Below, one piece after another: positions 10,037 through 19,026 of a stretch of DNA of 64,000 bases. The DNA comes from Terriglobales bacterium. GTDB lineage: Bacteria > Acidobacteriota > Terriglobia > Terriglobales > Acidobacteriaceae. The position numbers and the translations under genes were made by a program. Under the pieces are notes generated by a model. It saw nothing but the letters and a program-made list of their open reading frames with translations, ran no database searches and was not told the DNA's origin. The stretch's first letter is position 1. Every line of letters begins with the position of its first letter. Where the stretch lies: NCBI GenBank assembly GCA_035624455.1, contig DASPRM010000004.1, positions 35,273 to 99,272 on the forward strand. The letters are read 5' to 3'.

Positions 10037-10639
10037 TTAGTCTGTCTTCCCCCGGCTGGCTGGCGGCACGATTCCGTTCATCCGCAGATACTCCACCATC
10101 TGTCCATAATGATCGTATGCGTGAGCAACGCCGAATGTAGCCAGATTCAGGCGCGGCGATCTGCTGTGCTCCGGCACCTGCATCATGTTTTCAGGTGTCA
10201 AGCTGGCAGCTGCTCTGTGCCCCAGGGCAAAAGAATCGTTCAAGAACTTCATGATCTCCGCTTTGGTCTTCAAGTTCTCGGGACCGTTCCCGTCCTTCAA
10301 ACCTTCGGGCAGCTTCTCGCCTGTAACCGGAGACCATATAAAGTAATTAGAAGCGGCAACATGCCGCACCTGCACAGCAAATGTGCGCACACCTTTGTAG
10401 TCGCTGCCGGGAATGTTCAAACTCTCAGGAGAGAAATTGAACTTATCTTCCGGCATGGCATCGGCGACGCCTACGATGAGCTTCTCAATGTTGCTGATTT
10501 GACGGTCCACCACCGACGCGACGGTTGGCGGCGGTTGCGTCTGAGGCGAACTCCCAGCCTGGCTGTTTGTCCCTTGTCCCATGAGCGTCACGGAAAAAAT
10601 AAGCACTGCCGATACGAAGAAGAGTCGCACTTGTTTCAT
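10037..10639 (-). CDS. Exported DinB-family protein
   Basis: A 200-residue protein with a signal peptide (MKQVRLFFVSAVLIFSVTLMGQG) followed by a low-complexity Gln/Pro linker and a DinB-like four-helix bundle. The family's three-histidine metal set is suggested by His residues in LGHRAAASL and in HAYDHYGQMVEYLRMNG. DinB/YfiT proteins are usually cytoplasmic metal-dependent thiol transferases or hydrolases; an exported form is common in acidobacteria but has no assigned substrate. The start at 10639 is chosen for its signal peptide and an AAAGG upstream; the frame extends 48 nt further. It converges on mqnA. Confidence 0.78.
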   Translation of the reverse strand: MKQVRLFFVSAVLIFSVTLMGQGTNSQAGSSPQTQPPPTVASVVDRQISNIEKLIVGVADAMPEDKFNFSPESLNIPGSDYKGVRTFAVQVRHVAASNYFIWSPVTGEKLPEGLKDGNGPENLKTKAEIMKFLNDSFALGHRAAASLTPENMMQVPEHSRSPRLNLATFGVAHAYDHYGQMVEYLRMNGIVPPASRGKTD

Positions 10640-10826
10640 TGGAGTAACCTTTCCCTGGCGGAGCCCGCAGGTTCCTGCCGTCGGCAAGCACCGGCTTTTG
10701 CTCCCCTTAGACGTAGGTTTGATTTGAAGGTTCTGGCAATTCTTTCAAACCATGACAAGCAGTGGTGCGCTTTCGCGGCTCTAGCGTCTACAATGAACCT
10801 GCGGGTTTCTTTACCCGGGAGTGGGG

Positions 10827-11873
10827 ATGTCGCTAACCAGACAACAAGCGCTCGAGATGTTCCGGTCTGACGACCTGATTGGCATCGGCATGGAAGCCGA
10901 CCAGCAGCGGCGAAAGCTTCATCCCGATGGCATCGTCAGCTACATCATCGACCGCAATATCAATTACACGAATTTCTGTACCGAGTACTGCACTTTTTGC
11001 GCGTTTTACCGTCCGCTGAAAGGCAAGCTGGCTGCCGAAGGCTACATCCTCGATTTTGAGACCATTTACGACAAAATCCGCGAGACCGTCGAGCTGGGGG
11101 GAACCGGCGTGTTGATGCAGGGCGGTCTGCATCCCGATCTGAAGATTGACTGGCACGAGCAGCTGTTGCGCGGCATCAAGCAGCTCTTTCCCAGAATTCA
11201 TCTGCATTGTTATTCGGCTTCTGAGATCATCGCCATCGCCGAGTACAGCGGGCTTACAATTGAGGACACTATTAGGCGTCTGCGCGACGCGGGCCTGGAC
11301 TCCATCCCCGGCGGCGGAGCCGAAATTCTCGATGACGAAGTGCGTTATCGAATCGCCCGGCTGAAATGCCTCACTGAAGACTGGATTAACGTTCACCAAA
11401 CCGCGCACAAGCTCGGCATGCGCACCACCGCTACCATGATGTTTGGCGTCGGCGAGAGTTACGAGCATCGTGTAAATCACTTCCAAAGGTTGTACGAGCT
11501 TCAGGAGGAAACCGGCGGATTTACAGCCTTTATCCCCTGGAGTTTTCAGCCTAAGAATACCGCTATGGGCGGACGCCACTGGGATGAAGCTACCGCGGTC
11601 GAGTACTTGAAGGTTCTGGCGATCTCCCGTTTGTATCTGTCGAATTTCTTGAATGTGCAATCAAGCTGGGTGACCCAGGGACTGAAGGTTTGTCAGCTGG
11701 GCCTGCGGTTCGGCGGCAACGATGTCGGTTCGGTGATGCTCGAAGAAAACGTGGTGAAGGCAGCAGGAACGAGCAACTGCACCACCGAAGAAGAGCTGCG
11801 TCGGATCATCCGCGATGCCGGCTTTCGCCCGGTGCAACGCGATACGCTATACAGAACGTATTTCCTGAATTGA
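10827..11873 (+). CDS. mqnC: Cyclic dehypoxanthinyl futalosine synthase MqnC (radical SAM)
   Basis: Radical-SAM enzyme that cyclises dehypoxanthine futalosine in menaquinone synthesis. The [4Fe-4S]-SAM motif CTEYCTFC sits at residues 51-58, followed by FYRPLKGK typical of MqnC/MqnE/CofG relatives. Length (348) fits MqnC, and no MqnE copy is in the window. Start: ATG at 10827 is six bases after GGGA, whereas the GTG at 10821 would touch the ribosome site. It is the first gene after a region containing a TACAAT box at 10789-10794. Antisense frame 10833-11660 is a shadow. Confidence 0.94.
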   Translation: MSLTRQQALEMFRSDDLIGIGMEADQQRRKLHPDGIVSYIIDRNINYTNFCTEYCTFCAFYRPLKGKLAAEGYILDFETIYDKIRETVELGGTGVLMQGGLHPDLKIDWHEQLLRGIKQLFPRIHLHCYSASEIIAIAEYSGLTIEDTIRRLRDAGLDSIPGGGAEILDDEVRYRIARLKCLTEDWINVHQTAHKLGMRTTATMMFGVGESYEHRVNHFQRLYELQEETGGFTAFIPWSFQPKNTAMGGRHWDEATAVEYLKVLAISRLYLSNFLNVQSSWVTQGLKVCQLGLRFGGNDVGSVMLEENVVKAAGTSNCTTEEELRRIIRDAGFRPVQRDTLYRTYFLN

Positions 11874-11978
11874 GATCCGCGGACAGTCATGATTGCCTGT
11901 CCTCGACAGACCCAACCGCCCTTCAAGTAAAATGCATCGTTAGCTGCTGCAAGTCGATCTCTGTTTCCCGGGGACAAA

Positions 11979-13613
11979 TTGGTTTTTGCGCTCGCATTCT
12001 TGGCGTTTAGTGTGTTTGCCCAACCGAGGGGGATTGGGCACTGGGTCCGCACCCACGTACTCGATACGACCTTTCGCGGGCTATACCGTGCCAATGCCTT
12101 CGATATGGCGCTGTTGATCCCCTATTTCATCGTTCTTATCCTGCTGGCGTTCTATGGTCTGCATCGCTATCAACTGGTCTACATGTATTACAAGAACCGC
12201 AGGAACAAGAAGACAGAGGCGACGCACAAATTCTCGGAGCTGCCTCTGATCACCATCCAGTTGCCTATTTTCAATGAACAGTTCGTGGTCGATCGCTTGG
12301 TGGACGCGATTTGCCGGCTTGAATATCCGCGCGAGAAGCTGGAAATTCAGGTACTCGACGACTCTACCGATGAGACGGTCGAAGTCGCACGCGGTGTCGT
12401 AGAGCGCTACGCTGCCATGGGTCACGCCATCAGCCATATCCATCGCAGCAATCGTTCGGGCTACAAAGCCGGCGCGCTGCAGCACGGGATGCAACAAACC
12501 AGGGGAGAGCTGATCGCGATTTTCGATGCCGACTTCGTTCCTGCGGAAGACTGGCTCATGCGCGTTGTCCACTTTTTTGCCGACCCTGAGATCGGCATGG
12601 TCCAGACCCGCTGGACTCACCTGAATCGCCACTACTCGTTTCTTTCCGAAGTGGAAGCCATCCTTTTGGACGGCCACTTTGTCCTTGAGCACGGCGGACG
12701 TTCGCGCAGCAATCTTTTTTTCAACTTCAACGGCACCGCCGGAATGTGGCGTCGAAAGGCCATTGACGAAGCGGGCGGCTGGCAGCACGACACGCTCACG
12801 GAGGATACCGATCTCTCCTATCGAGCGCAGCTGAAGGGATGGAAATTTCTCTACCTGGAGGACGTGGAATGTCCCGCCGAGTTGCCGGTGGAAATGACCG
12901 CCTTCAAGACCCAGCAGGCGCGCTGGGCCAAAGGTCTGATTCAGTGCGCCCTCAAAGATCTTCCCCTGGTTTTGAAAAGCAATGCCCCGCGACGGGTCAA
13001 GATGGAAGCCTGGTATCACCTGACGGCAAATATCAGCTATCCGCTGATGATCGTGCTATCGACCTTGCTGCTGCCGGCCATGATTATTCGCTTTTACCAG
13101 GGCTGGTTTCAGATGCTCTACATCGACCTGCCGCTGTTTATGGCCTCGACGTTTTCGATTTCCAGCTTCTACCTCGTCTCCCAAAAGCAGCTCTTTCCTC
13201 GTACCTGGCTTCGCACATTCCTCTACCTGCCCTTCCTGATGGCTTTGGGCATCGGTTTGACTATCACCAACACCAAGGCAGTGCTGGAGGCGCTCTTCGG
13301 AAAACAGACGGCCTTTGCCCGGACTCCCAAGTACCGGGTGATCTCCAAGAGCGACAAGCCGCGCACCGGCAAATATCGCAAGCGTCTGGGATGGATTCCC
13401 TGGGCCGAGCTGGGAATCGGGACGTATTTTGCGGCTACGGTTTACTACGCCGTAATCAATGAGAATTACATTACGGTGCCTTTTCTCGCCCTTTTCGTCT
13501 TCGGCTACTGGTGCACCGGTCTGATGTCGCTGTTGCAGGGAAGATTCGAGCGATTCCTGGGCCGGGAAGCGCGTGAGCCACAGACGGCAAAGCCCTATCC
13601 TGTCGGCGTTTGA
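11979..13613 (+). CDS. Membrane processive glycosyltransferase family 2 (cellulose/glucomannan synthase-like)
   Basis: Integral membrane polysaccharide synthase. After one or two N-terminal membrane segments the cytoplasmic GT2 domain shows the D,D,D,QxxRW signature: VLDDSTDE (about 125), IFDADFVP (about 181), TEDTDLSYR (about 273) and QQARW (about 311). Four or more hydrophobic segments follow, as expected for a synthase that threads its product through the membrane. The sugar donor and product are not determined by sequence; it resembles CslA-type synthases more than BcsA because no PilZ domain is present. The start used is a TTG with GGGGA five bases upstream; an ATG at 12105 is an alternative that would remove the first hydrophobic stretch. 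Confidence 0.88.
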   Translation: MVFALAFLAFSVFAQPRGIGHWVRTHVLDTTFRGLYRANAFDMALLIPYFIVLILLAFYGLHRYQLVYMYYKNRRNKKTEATHKFSELPLITIQLPIFNEQFVVDRLVDAICRLEYPREKLEIQVLDDSTDETVEVARGVVERYAAMGHAISHIHRSNRSGYKAGALQHGMQQTRGELIAIFDADFVPAEDWLMRVVHFFADPEIGMVQTRWTHLNRHYSFLSEVEAILLDGHFVLEHGGRSRSNLFFNFNGTAGMWRRKAIDEAGGWQHDTLTEDTDLSYRAQLKGWKFLYLEDVECPAELPVEMTAFKTQQARWAKGLIQCALKDLPLVLKSNAPRRVKMEAWYHLTANISYPLMIVLSTLLLPAMIIRFYQGWFQMLYIDLPLFMASTFSISSFYLVSQKQLFPRTWLRTFLYLPFLMALGIGLTITNTKAVLEALFGKQTAFARTPKYRVISKSDKPRTGKYRKRLGWIPWAELGIGTYFAATVYYAVINENYITVPFLALFVFGYWCTGLMSLLQGRFERFLGREAREPQTAKPYPVGV

Positions 13614-13717
13614 TCTCAGAGAGGGAAGGATGCTCTTTTCCTCTGGCCCGCTAAGCACTACAATGCCGCCCGGCTTTCCCCCAATTCACGATGATTCGGC
13701 CTCAATGGAGGTGTCTG

Positions 13718-14710
13718 ATGTCGTCGAAGCGAAGCTGTTGGTTGCTCTTACTTCCGGTTCTCCTTCTTGTTATTACAACCGGCTGTGGCGAGCACAGCGC
13801 TGATGAGCGCTATTACCTGGTTACCGTGAACACTCAAATTCCCTACTGGCAATCAGCGGCTGCAGGATTTCTCAAATCAGCCACCGAAATCAAGGTTCGG
13901 GCTGAGATCGCAGGACCAGACACCTACGACGCTAAGGCTCAACAAGACGAGTTCAGGCGGATATTGGCAAAAAATCCGAAGCCCTCAGGGATTCTTATTT
14001 CCCTTGCCGATCCCCAATTCATGAAGGCCGATATCGATAATGCGATTGCGGCGGGGATCCCGGTGCTCACTATCGATTCAGACTCTCCAGCCAGCAAACG
14101 CCTTTTCTTTATTGGCACAAACAACTACCAGGCCGGAATCCTGGGTGGCGAGATCGCGGCTAAGCAACTGCAGGGTAAAGGCACGGTCATCGTGTTCACC
14201 ATGCCCAATCAGACCAACCTCGAGGATCGCTTACGCGGGTACCGGCAGGTGTTTGAGAAGTATCCTCAAATCAAAATTGCTCGCGTCGTGGACATTAAGG
14301 GCGACCCGCGCGTGGCCTTCGACGAAACTCAAAAGGTGATCGACAGCAAGGAGAAGATCGATGGTTTTCTCTGTCTGGAAGCTCTGGCGGGGAAAGAAGT
14401 AGCCACCGTCATCAACAACAGTAAAACTGCCGGAAAAACCATTATCGCCATGGACACCGATGAAGCTACGCTGGACTGGGTGAAGAAAGGCGTCATCGCG
14501 GCTACTATCGCGCAACGGCCTTACACCATGGGTTACTTCGGCCTGAAGATGCTGGATGACCTGCACCACGCGTATCCCACGCTGCCTTCGGTCTCCGGCT
14601 CCACAACTTCTCCACTTCCCGCTTTTGTGGACACCGGGGCGATCTTGATCGATAAGACGAATGTCGACAGCGTGATCCAGGCACAAGCTGCCAACAAGCC
14701 GGGTAAGTAA
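13718..14710 (+). CDS. Sugar-type periplasmic binding lipoprotein (Peripla_BP_4)
   Basis: A ribose/rhizopine-type substrate-binding protein of about 330 residues. It begins with a lipoprotein signal ending TTGC-G, so it should be anchored by an acylated Cys. The rest matches class B binding proteins: VTVNTQIPYWQ, ISLADPQFMKADIDNAIAAGIPVLTIDSD, a central hinge and YFGLKMLDD. Start chosen at 13718 because GGAGGTG precedes it. No permease or ATPase gene adjoins it, so it either serves a transporter encoded elsewhere or acts as a sensor. A TACAAT box lies about 55 nt upstream. Confidence 0.86.
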   Translation: MSSKRSCWLLLLPVLLLVITTGCGEHSADERYYLVTVNTQIPYWQSAAAGFLKSATEIKVRAEIAGPDTYDAKAQQDEFRRILAKNPKPSGILISLADPQFMKADIDNAIAAGIPVLTIDSDSPASKRLFFIGTNNYQAGILGGEIAAKQLQGKGTVIVFTMPNQTNLEDRLRGYRQVFEKYPQIKIARVVDIKGDPRVAFDETQKVIDSKEKIDGFLCLEALAGKEVATVINNSKTAGKTIIAMDTDEATLDWVKKGVIAATIAQRPYTMGYFGLKMLDDLHHAYPTLPSVSGSTTSPLPAFVDTGAILIDKTNVDSVIQAQAANKPGK

Positions 14711-14821
14711 GCCGGTTCCTTACAAATCGCGATTGCTGCAGTGTTGCGACGCTAGCGCATCGGAGATGAAAAATTGCCGATGTATAATCCCGCGCATCTC
14801 CTGCTGTAACTGCGAGGCAGA

Positions 14822-16141
14822 TTGCGCAAGCCGCTGATCCCTGTTCTTCTTCTGATTACATCGCTGTTGTGGGCGATCGAGCGTCAGCCGAATGCGGATT
14901 ACCGGGCTCGGCGCACTCGGCTCGCCGAGAAGGCTGAGGGTGCCTTCCTCGTTTTCGCGGCGACGGAAGCGCAAGGGCCCAATGCAGTTTATGGTTTTCG
15001 TCAGGACGACAACTTCTATTACTTAAGCGGATGGGCCGAGCCGGGGGCCGCAGTTCTCATCATCCCTGCGCACCCAGCAAGCGATTCAAGCCCGGCCCAG
15101 CCCTACAGTGAAATCCTGTTTCTTCCGGCTCATAATCCGATCCAGGAAAAATGGACTGGGGGCAAGCTGGGAGCAGACAACCGCCAAGCGGCGCAGGTTA
15201 CAGGCTTTGATCGCGTAGAGACGCTCGATCAACTGCGCGATGAGCTAATGCGACTTCTGCCCTCTGGCCGCAGCACGTTGTACGTCAACAAAGGGCCCAT
15301 CTCCGACGCGTCGATAGAATGGCTGCAGCGCGCCAACGCGTTTCCCCCATATCTGTCTATCGCCGACATCGGACCCCTTCTTGCCGCCCTGCGTGTGGTG
15401 AAGGATGCCGGGGAGATCCGGCTGATCCGAGCGGCTACCGATGCTTCCGTAGCGGCTCATCAGGCAGCCATGAAGGCAGTGCGGCCGGGGCTCAACGAGC
15501 ATGACATTTCCGCACTGATGCAGTACGAATTTCAGAAGCGGGGCTGCGAAAGGCCAGCCTATGCACCGATTGTGGGTTCAGGCCCTGATTCCACGGTGCT
15601 GCACTACTCCAGGGACGACCGAGCGATAAAAGATGGAGACCTGGTACTAATGGATGTTGCCGGAGAGTACTCAATGTACGCCTCCGATATCACTCGTACC
15701 CTGCCTGCCAACGGCAAGTTCACTCCTCGGCAACGCGAGATCTATGACATCGTGCTGGGTGCGCAGGATGCCGCCGTCAGGGCATTTCAAGCCGGAAAGT
15801 CCAGCCTCGGCCGTGATGGTCCGGACTCGCTTTACCGGGTTGCCCTCGATTACATCAATAGCCATGGCAAAGACCTGCACGGTCATCCATTGGGCCCGTA
15901 CTTCATCCACGGGCTCAGCCACCACGTAGGTCTGAATGTCCACGATGTAGGCGACACTTCCATCCCGCTCGACAAGGGCATGGTATTCACCATTGAACCC
16001 GGAATATACATTCCCGAGGAGAACCTCGGAGTCCGCATCGAGGATATCTTTTGGGTCGATGAGGGCGGCAGGCTGGTACGCTTGTCAGGAAACCTGGTAC
16101 GGACAGCGGACGAAGTAGAGGCGGCGATGGCGGCCAGGTAG
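14822..16141 (+). CDS. pepP: Exported Xaa-Pro aminopeptidase (M24B)
   Basis: Dimetal peptidase that removes an N-terminal residue preceding proline. A signal peptide is visible at the start (RKPLIPVLLLITSLLWA), so it likely acts in the periplasm. The N-terminal AMP_N domain includes DDNFYYLSGWAEPGA; the catalytic pita-bread domain keeps the metal ligands in DVAGEYSMYASDITR, HGLSHHVGLNVHD, TIEPGIYIP and RIEDIFWV. The TTG start has GAGG five bases upstream and a TATAAT box 34 nt before it. Length 439 is normal for PepP. Confidence 0.92.
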   Translation: MRKPLIPVLLLITSLLWAIERQPNADYRARRTRLAEKAEGAFLVFAATEAQGPNAVYGFRQDDNFYYLSGWAEPGAAVLIIPAHPASDSSPAQPYSEILFLPAHNPIQEKWTGGKLGADNRQAAQVTGFDRVETLDQLRDELMRLLPSGRSTLYVNKGPISDASIEWLQRANAFPPYLSIADIGPLLAALRVVKDAGEIRLIRAATDASVAAHQAAMKAVRPGLNEHDISALMQYEFQKRGCERPAYAPIVGSGPDSTVLHYSRDDRAIKDGDLVLMDVAGEYSMYASDITRTLPANGKFTPRQREIYDIVLGAQDAAVRAFQAGKSSLGRDGPDSLYRVALDYINSHGKDLHGHPLGPYFIHGLSHHVGLNVHDVGDTSIPLDKGMVFTIEPGIYIPEENLGVRIEDIFWVDEGGRLVRLSGNLVRTADEVEAAMAAR

Positions 16142-16213
16142 AGGGAATCGCCCTCTGCTCTAACCGCCCGGCTGAGGAGAATTCAGTACTGACTTTGGTA
16201 TTCTATTCACGCA

Positions 16214-16387
16214 TTGATAATTAAATTCCTGTTTGCGGTCTGTGTGCTGAGTGGAGTGGCGCTGCTGTGGGCGTCAGCTTCGTTCTATCTCCGTATTCGC
16301 CACGAGATGTTTGAGTCCGATGCCATGCTGCGCAAAGCCCTTCAGGAGATCGAAGAGCAGCAGATGGTGAGCAGCGGCAGAGACTAG
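16214..16387 (+). CDS. Small single-pass membrane protein, hypothetical
   Basis: A 57-residue frame reading IIKFLFAVCVLSGVALLWASAS followed by a charged tail rich in Glu, Arg and Gln (LRKALQEIEEQQMV), i.e. one membrane helix plus a short cytoplasmic helix. It begins with TTG and has no clear Shine-Dalgarno site. It ends 21 nt before bioY. Codon use and the hydrophobic/charged pattern look protein-like, but I recognise no family, and an opposite-strand frame overlaps. Treat as plausible only. Confidence 0.4.
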   Translation: MIIKFLFAVCVLSGVALLWASASFYLRIRHEMFESDAMLRKALQEIEEQQMVSSGRD

Positions 16388-16408
16388 TCGCGGAAAGGGG
16401 GAAACAGC

Positions 16409-16993
16409 ATGTCAAAGACAGCGGTGAGCGCTGCATCACGACCGTCGTCGGTGATCCTCAAACAGGTGGCGCTCGTGGTCGGAGCCAGCCTGTTTATGGC
16501 TGTGTGTGGACGGTTATCCATTCCTTTACCTTTTACCCCTATTCCTCTGACATTAGCTAATTTCGGCGTGCTATTGATTGGATTGGTCTTGGGTGCGCGT
16601 CGAGGTTTTGCTGCCCTCGTGCTTTATCTGCTGGAAGGCGCGTCAGGTATGCCGGTGTTCAGCCCCGCCGGTCCGGGAGGAATTGCTCAGCTCTTTGGCC
16701 CGACTGGTGGCTACCTGATGGCTTACCCATTTGTGGCCGCGCTGACGGGCTGGATCGCTCAAAGTGATGGGGCCAGTTTCTTACGAAACCTGGTTGCTTG
16801 TTGCGCAGGTGAGTTGGCGCTCTTTGCTTCCGGGATCGGTTGGCTGATGCTCCTGATCCACACGCCTTTCAGCAAGGCGGCCTATTTTGGCTTCTATCCA
16901 TTCATTTTCGCAGAGGTTATCAAGATCCTATCTGCGGCAGCAATATCGTTGCGACTGAAGCGCAGCCCTATTATCGGGAGTTTCTTCAGCTAA
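16409..16993 (+). CDS. bioY: Biotin transporter substrate-binding subunit BioY
   Basis: S component of an ECF-type biotin importer, about 194 residues with six predicted membrane helices. Family motifs include PLPFTPIPLTLANFGVLL, GARRGFAALVLYLLEGASG and FGPTGGYLMAYP. Start supported by an AGGGGG site. No EcfA/EcfT genes adjoin, so it either works alone or uses a shared energising module. It ends 47 nt before mqnD; the shared strand suggests co-transcription but no functional link is evident. Confidence 0.93.
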   Translation: MSKTAVSAASRPSSVILKQVALVVGASLFMAVCGRLSIPLPFTPIPLTLANFGVLLIGLVLGARRGFAALVLYLLEGASGMPVFSPAGPGGIAQLFGPTGGYLMAYPFVAALTGWIAQSDGASFLRNLVACCAGELALFASGIGWLMLLIHTPFSKAAYFGFYPFIFAEVIKILSAAAISLRLKRSPIIGSFFS

Positions 16994-17040
16994 GCTCCGG
17001 CCAGCGGGAGATTGCGAGAATCGCTCCGGGGAGACCGAAA

Positions 17041-17898
17041 ATGGCGACCACTAGTACAACTGCACTCGTTCAAGACGTCACTGTCGCCCACAGTCCGGAT
17101 TCCGATGATGCCTTCATGTTTTACGGACTGGCGACAAACAAAGTCCGGGTTCCTGGCCTCAAGTTCAGCCATACCCTCTGTGATATCGAGACACTGAATC
17201 GCAAAGCGATGGATGGCGTATACGACGTTTCCGCCATTTCCTTCCACGCCTACCCCTATGTGCAGGAGAAGTATGCGCTATTGTCGAGTGGAGGCAGCGT
17301 AGGGGAAGGATATGGGCCCATGATCGTCGCCAACCGAAAATTTTCCGTCAACGAGATCAAGGAGATCAGGCTCGCGATTCCTGGCACGCTAACGACCGCG
17401 TATCTGGTGCTGCGATTATTCGCGCCCAGGGTGGAAACCGTTGTGGTGCCTTTCGATCAGATCATCCCACGTATTCTCGAAGGCCGATACGACGCTGGAT
17501 TGATTATTCATGAAGGGCAGTTGACCTATTCCAGGTCGGGTTTGCACCGCATCGTGGACCTGGGAAAATGGTGGCGCGATATGACAGGTTTCCCCTTGCC
17601 TCTGGGCGGAAATGTGATCCGGAGAGACCTGCAGCCGGAAGTGATCAAAAGCGTCGCTCTGGCATTGAAGAACAGCATTCAATACGCATTGGATCATCGC
17701 GAAGAGGCCCTGGCCTATGCCATGCAGTTTGCCCGCGATCTCGATGCACAGTCAGCCGACAAGTTCGTGGGAATGTATGTTAACGAGCGCACGGTGGACT
17801 ACGGAGCGGAAGGGCGGGAAGCGGTGCGACGGCTTCTGGATATGGGCTATGAGGCGGGGATCATACCGCATCCGGCGAAAGTCGATTTCGTGAGCTAA
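17041..17898 (+). CDS. mqnD: 1,4-dihydroxy-6-naphthoate synthase MqnD
   Basis: Last dedicated ring-forming step of the futalosine menaquinone route, with a periplasmic-binding-protein fold like MqnA. The family opening VAHSPDSDDAFMFYGL is clear, followed by ISFHAYPYV, GEGYGPMIV and LPLGGNVI. ATG at 17041 has GGGGAGA upstream; the frame overlaps bioY further upstream without homology. Length 285 is standard. Together with mqnA and mqnC this shows the organism respires with menaquinone made by the alternative pathway; mqnB and mqnE are not in the window. Confidence 0.94.
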   Translation: MATTSTTALVQDVTVAHSPDSDDAFMFYGLATNKVRVPGLKFSHTLCDIETLNRKAMDGVYDVSAISFHAYPYVQEKYALLSSGGSVGEGYGPMIVANRKFSVNEIKEIRLAIPGTLTTAYLVLRLFAPRVETVVVPFDQIIPRILEGRYDAGLIIHEGQLTYSRSGLHRIVDLGKWWRDMTGFPLPLGGNVIRRDLQPEVIKSVALALKNSIQYALDHREEALAYAMQFARDLDAQSADKFVGMYVNERTVDYGAEGREAVRRLLDMGYEAGIIPHPAKVDFVS

Positions 17899-17966
17899 AC
17901 TTTCCTTCAGGAACCTCCGACTCAGTTTCAAACCAAACATAAGGCACTCTGTTTGATTTGTCGATA

Positions 17967-18677
17967 ATGGCTGCTTTGTCCAACAACGGCTCCCAAACTC
18001 TGCTGATCGATGCAGATGACACGCTTTGGGAAAACAACATCTATTTCGAGCGCGCTATTGCCAATTTCATTTCTTTTCTGGATCAGAAGCACTATTCGCC
18101 TGCTGAGGTGCGCGAGTTTCTCAACGACGTAGAGCGCGGCAACATCCTGAAGCACGGATACGGCCTGCACAGTTTCGCTCACGCTCTGGTGGAAACCTTC
18201 GAACGGCTTTCGGTCGAGCCGATCACTCACGAACTCCACCAGAAGATAGTTGGTTTCGCCCACTCGATTGCCGACCACCCCGTGGAGATCATCGAAGGCG
18301 TGCCCGAGACGCTGCTGTATCTTTCCGAGCGGCATCATCTCATTCTGGTCACCAAGGGCAACCTGACGGAGCAGTCCGGCAAGGTCGAACGCTCTGGTCT
18401 GAAAGAATATTTTGCCGCCATTGAAGTGGTGGCAGAAAAAGATGTCCCGGTCTATCGATCGATTGTCCAGAAGTATGGCTTATCGACCGAGGTCACCTGG
18501 ATGGTGGGCAACTCTCCCAAATCCGATATTAATCCGGCAATCGGCGCCAGTCTGAACGCGGTTTTTGTGCCCCACGATAACACCTGGGTACTGGAGGACG
18601 AAGACCTCTGCTCCGAACCCTCGAATCGCAAACTTCTCGTCTTGAAACGCTTTCCGGAGCTGCGCGCGTATTTCTGA
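17967..18677 (+). CDS. HAD-superfamily hydrolase
   Basis: About 236 residues with HAD motif I in LLIDADDTLWENN (nucleophile and acid Asp pair), motif II in LILVTKGN, a lysine in the KVERSGL/AEKDVP region and motif IV in WMVGNSPKSDINPA. A helical cap sits between motifs I and II, making it a C1-cap phosphatase-like protein. Substrate cannot be read from sequence. Neither the ATG at 17967 nor the TTG at 17958 has a convincing ribosome site; the ATG is preferred. It follows mqnD by 68 nt. Confidence 0.82.
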   Translation: MAALSNNGSQTLLIDADDTLWENNIYFERAIANFISFLDQKHYSPAEVREFLNDVERGNILKHGYGLHSFAHALVETFERLSVEPITHELHQKIVGFAHSIADHPVEIIEGVPETLLYLSERHHLILVTKGNLTEQSGKVERSGLKEYFAAIEVVAEKDVPVYRSIVQKYGLSTEVTWMVGNSPKSDINPAIGASLNAVFVPHDNTWVLEDEDLCSEPSNRKLLVLKRFPELRAYF

Positions 18678-19026
18678 GCGCAGAGCGGGTATCAGAAGTT
18701 TTTATCCCCTCCATACAAACTTCGCATGTCGGCCCTTACGACTTCTTTATGCGATTCGGTCTACCTTTCGCTTACTTGAACATTTCAGATTGCCCGCACC
18801 AAAGAATGACTTCGTGAGGGGAAGATGTCCGACTGCTAATAGCTTTCTCAGTGCCTGGCATAAGAATTCGTTTCCCACGTAATTCCCTGATGTTTGCAAC
18901 AAAACTTATGCGTGGAAGAAGCGCAGGGGGATTTCTGTACCTCCTCCAGAGAATAGGGTCAGCAGTCGTGGATTTCTGAACCGCAATACAAAGGAGCAAG
19001 TCTGGCTCCCCCGGAGGGTGCATCAC
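18678..19026. other. Intergenic region before the Oar-like receptor
   Basis: About 350 bases without a credible gene. A minus-strand frame (18772-19095) has no recognisable protein character. The only functional element I can support is the GGAGG ribosome site at 19013-19017 for the downstream gene; the promoter of that gene must also lie here. Confidence 0.6.

Noticed and set aside
10109..11660. Open frames of 253 and 275 codons opposite the DinB and mqnC genes
   Set aside because: No domain signal; both real genes on the other strand have clear motifs and starts.
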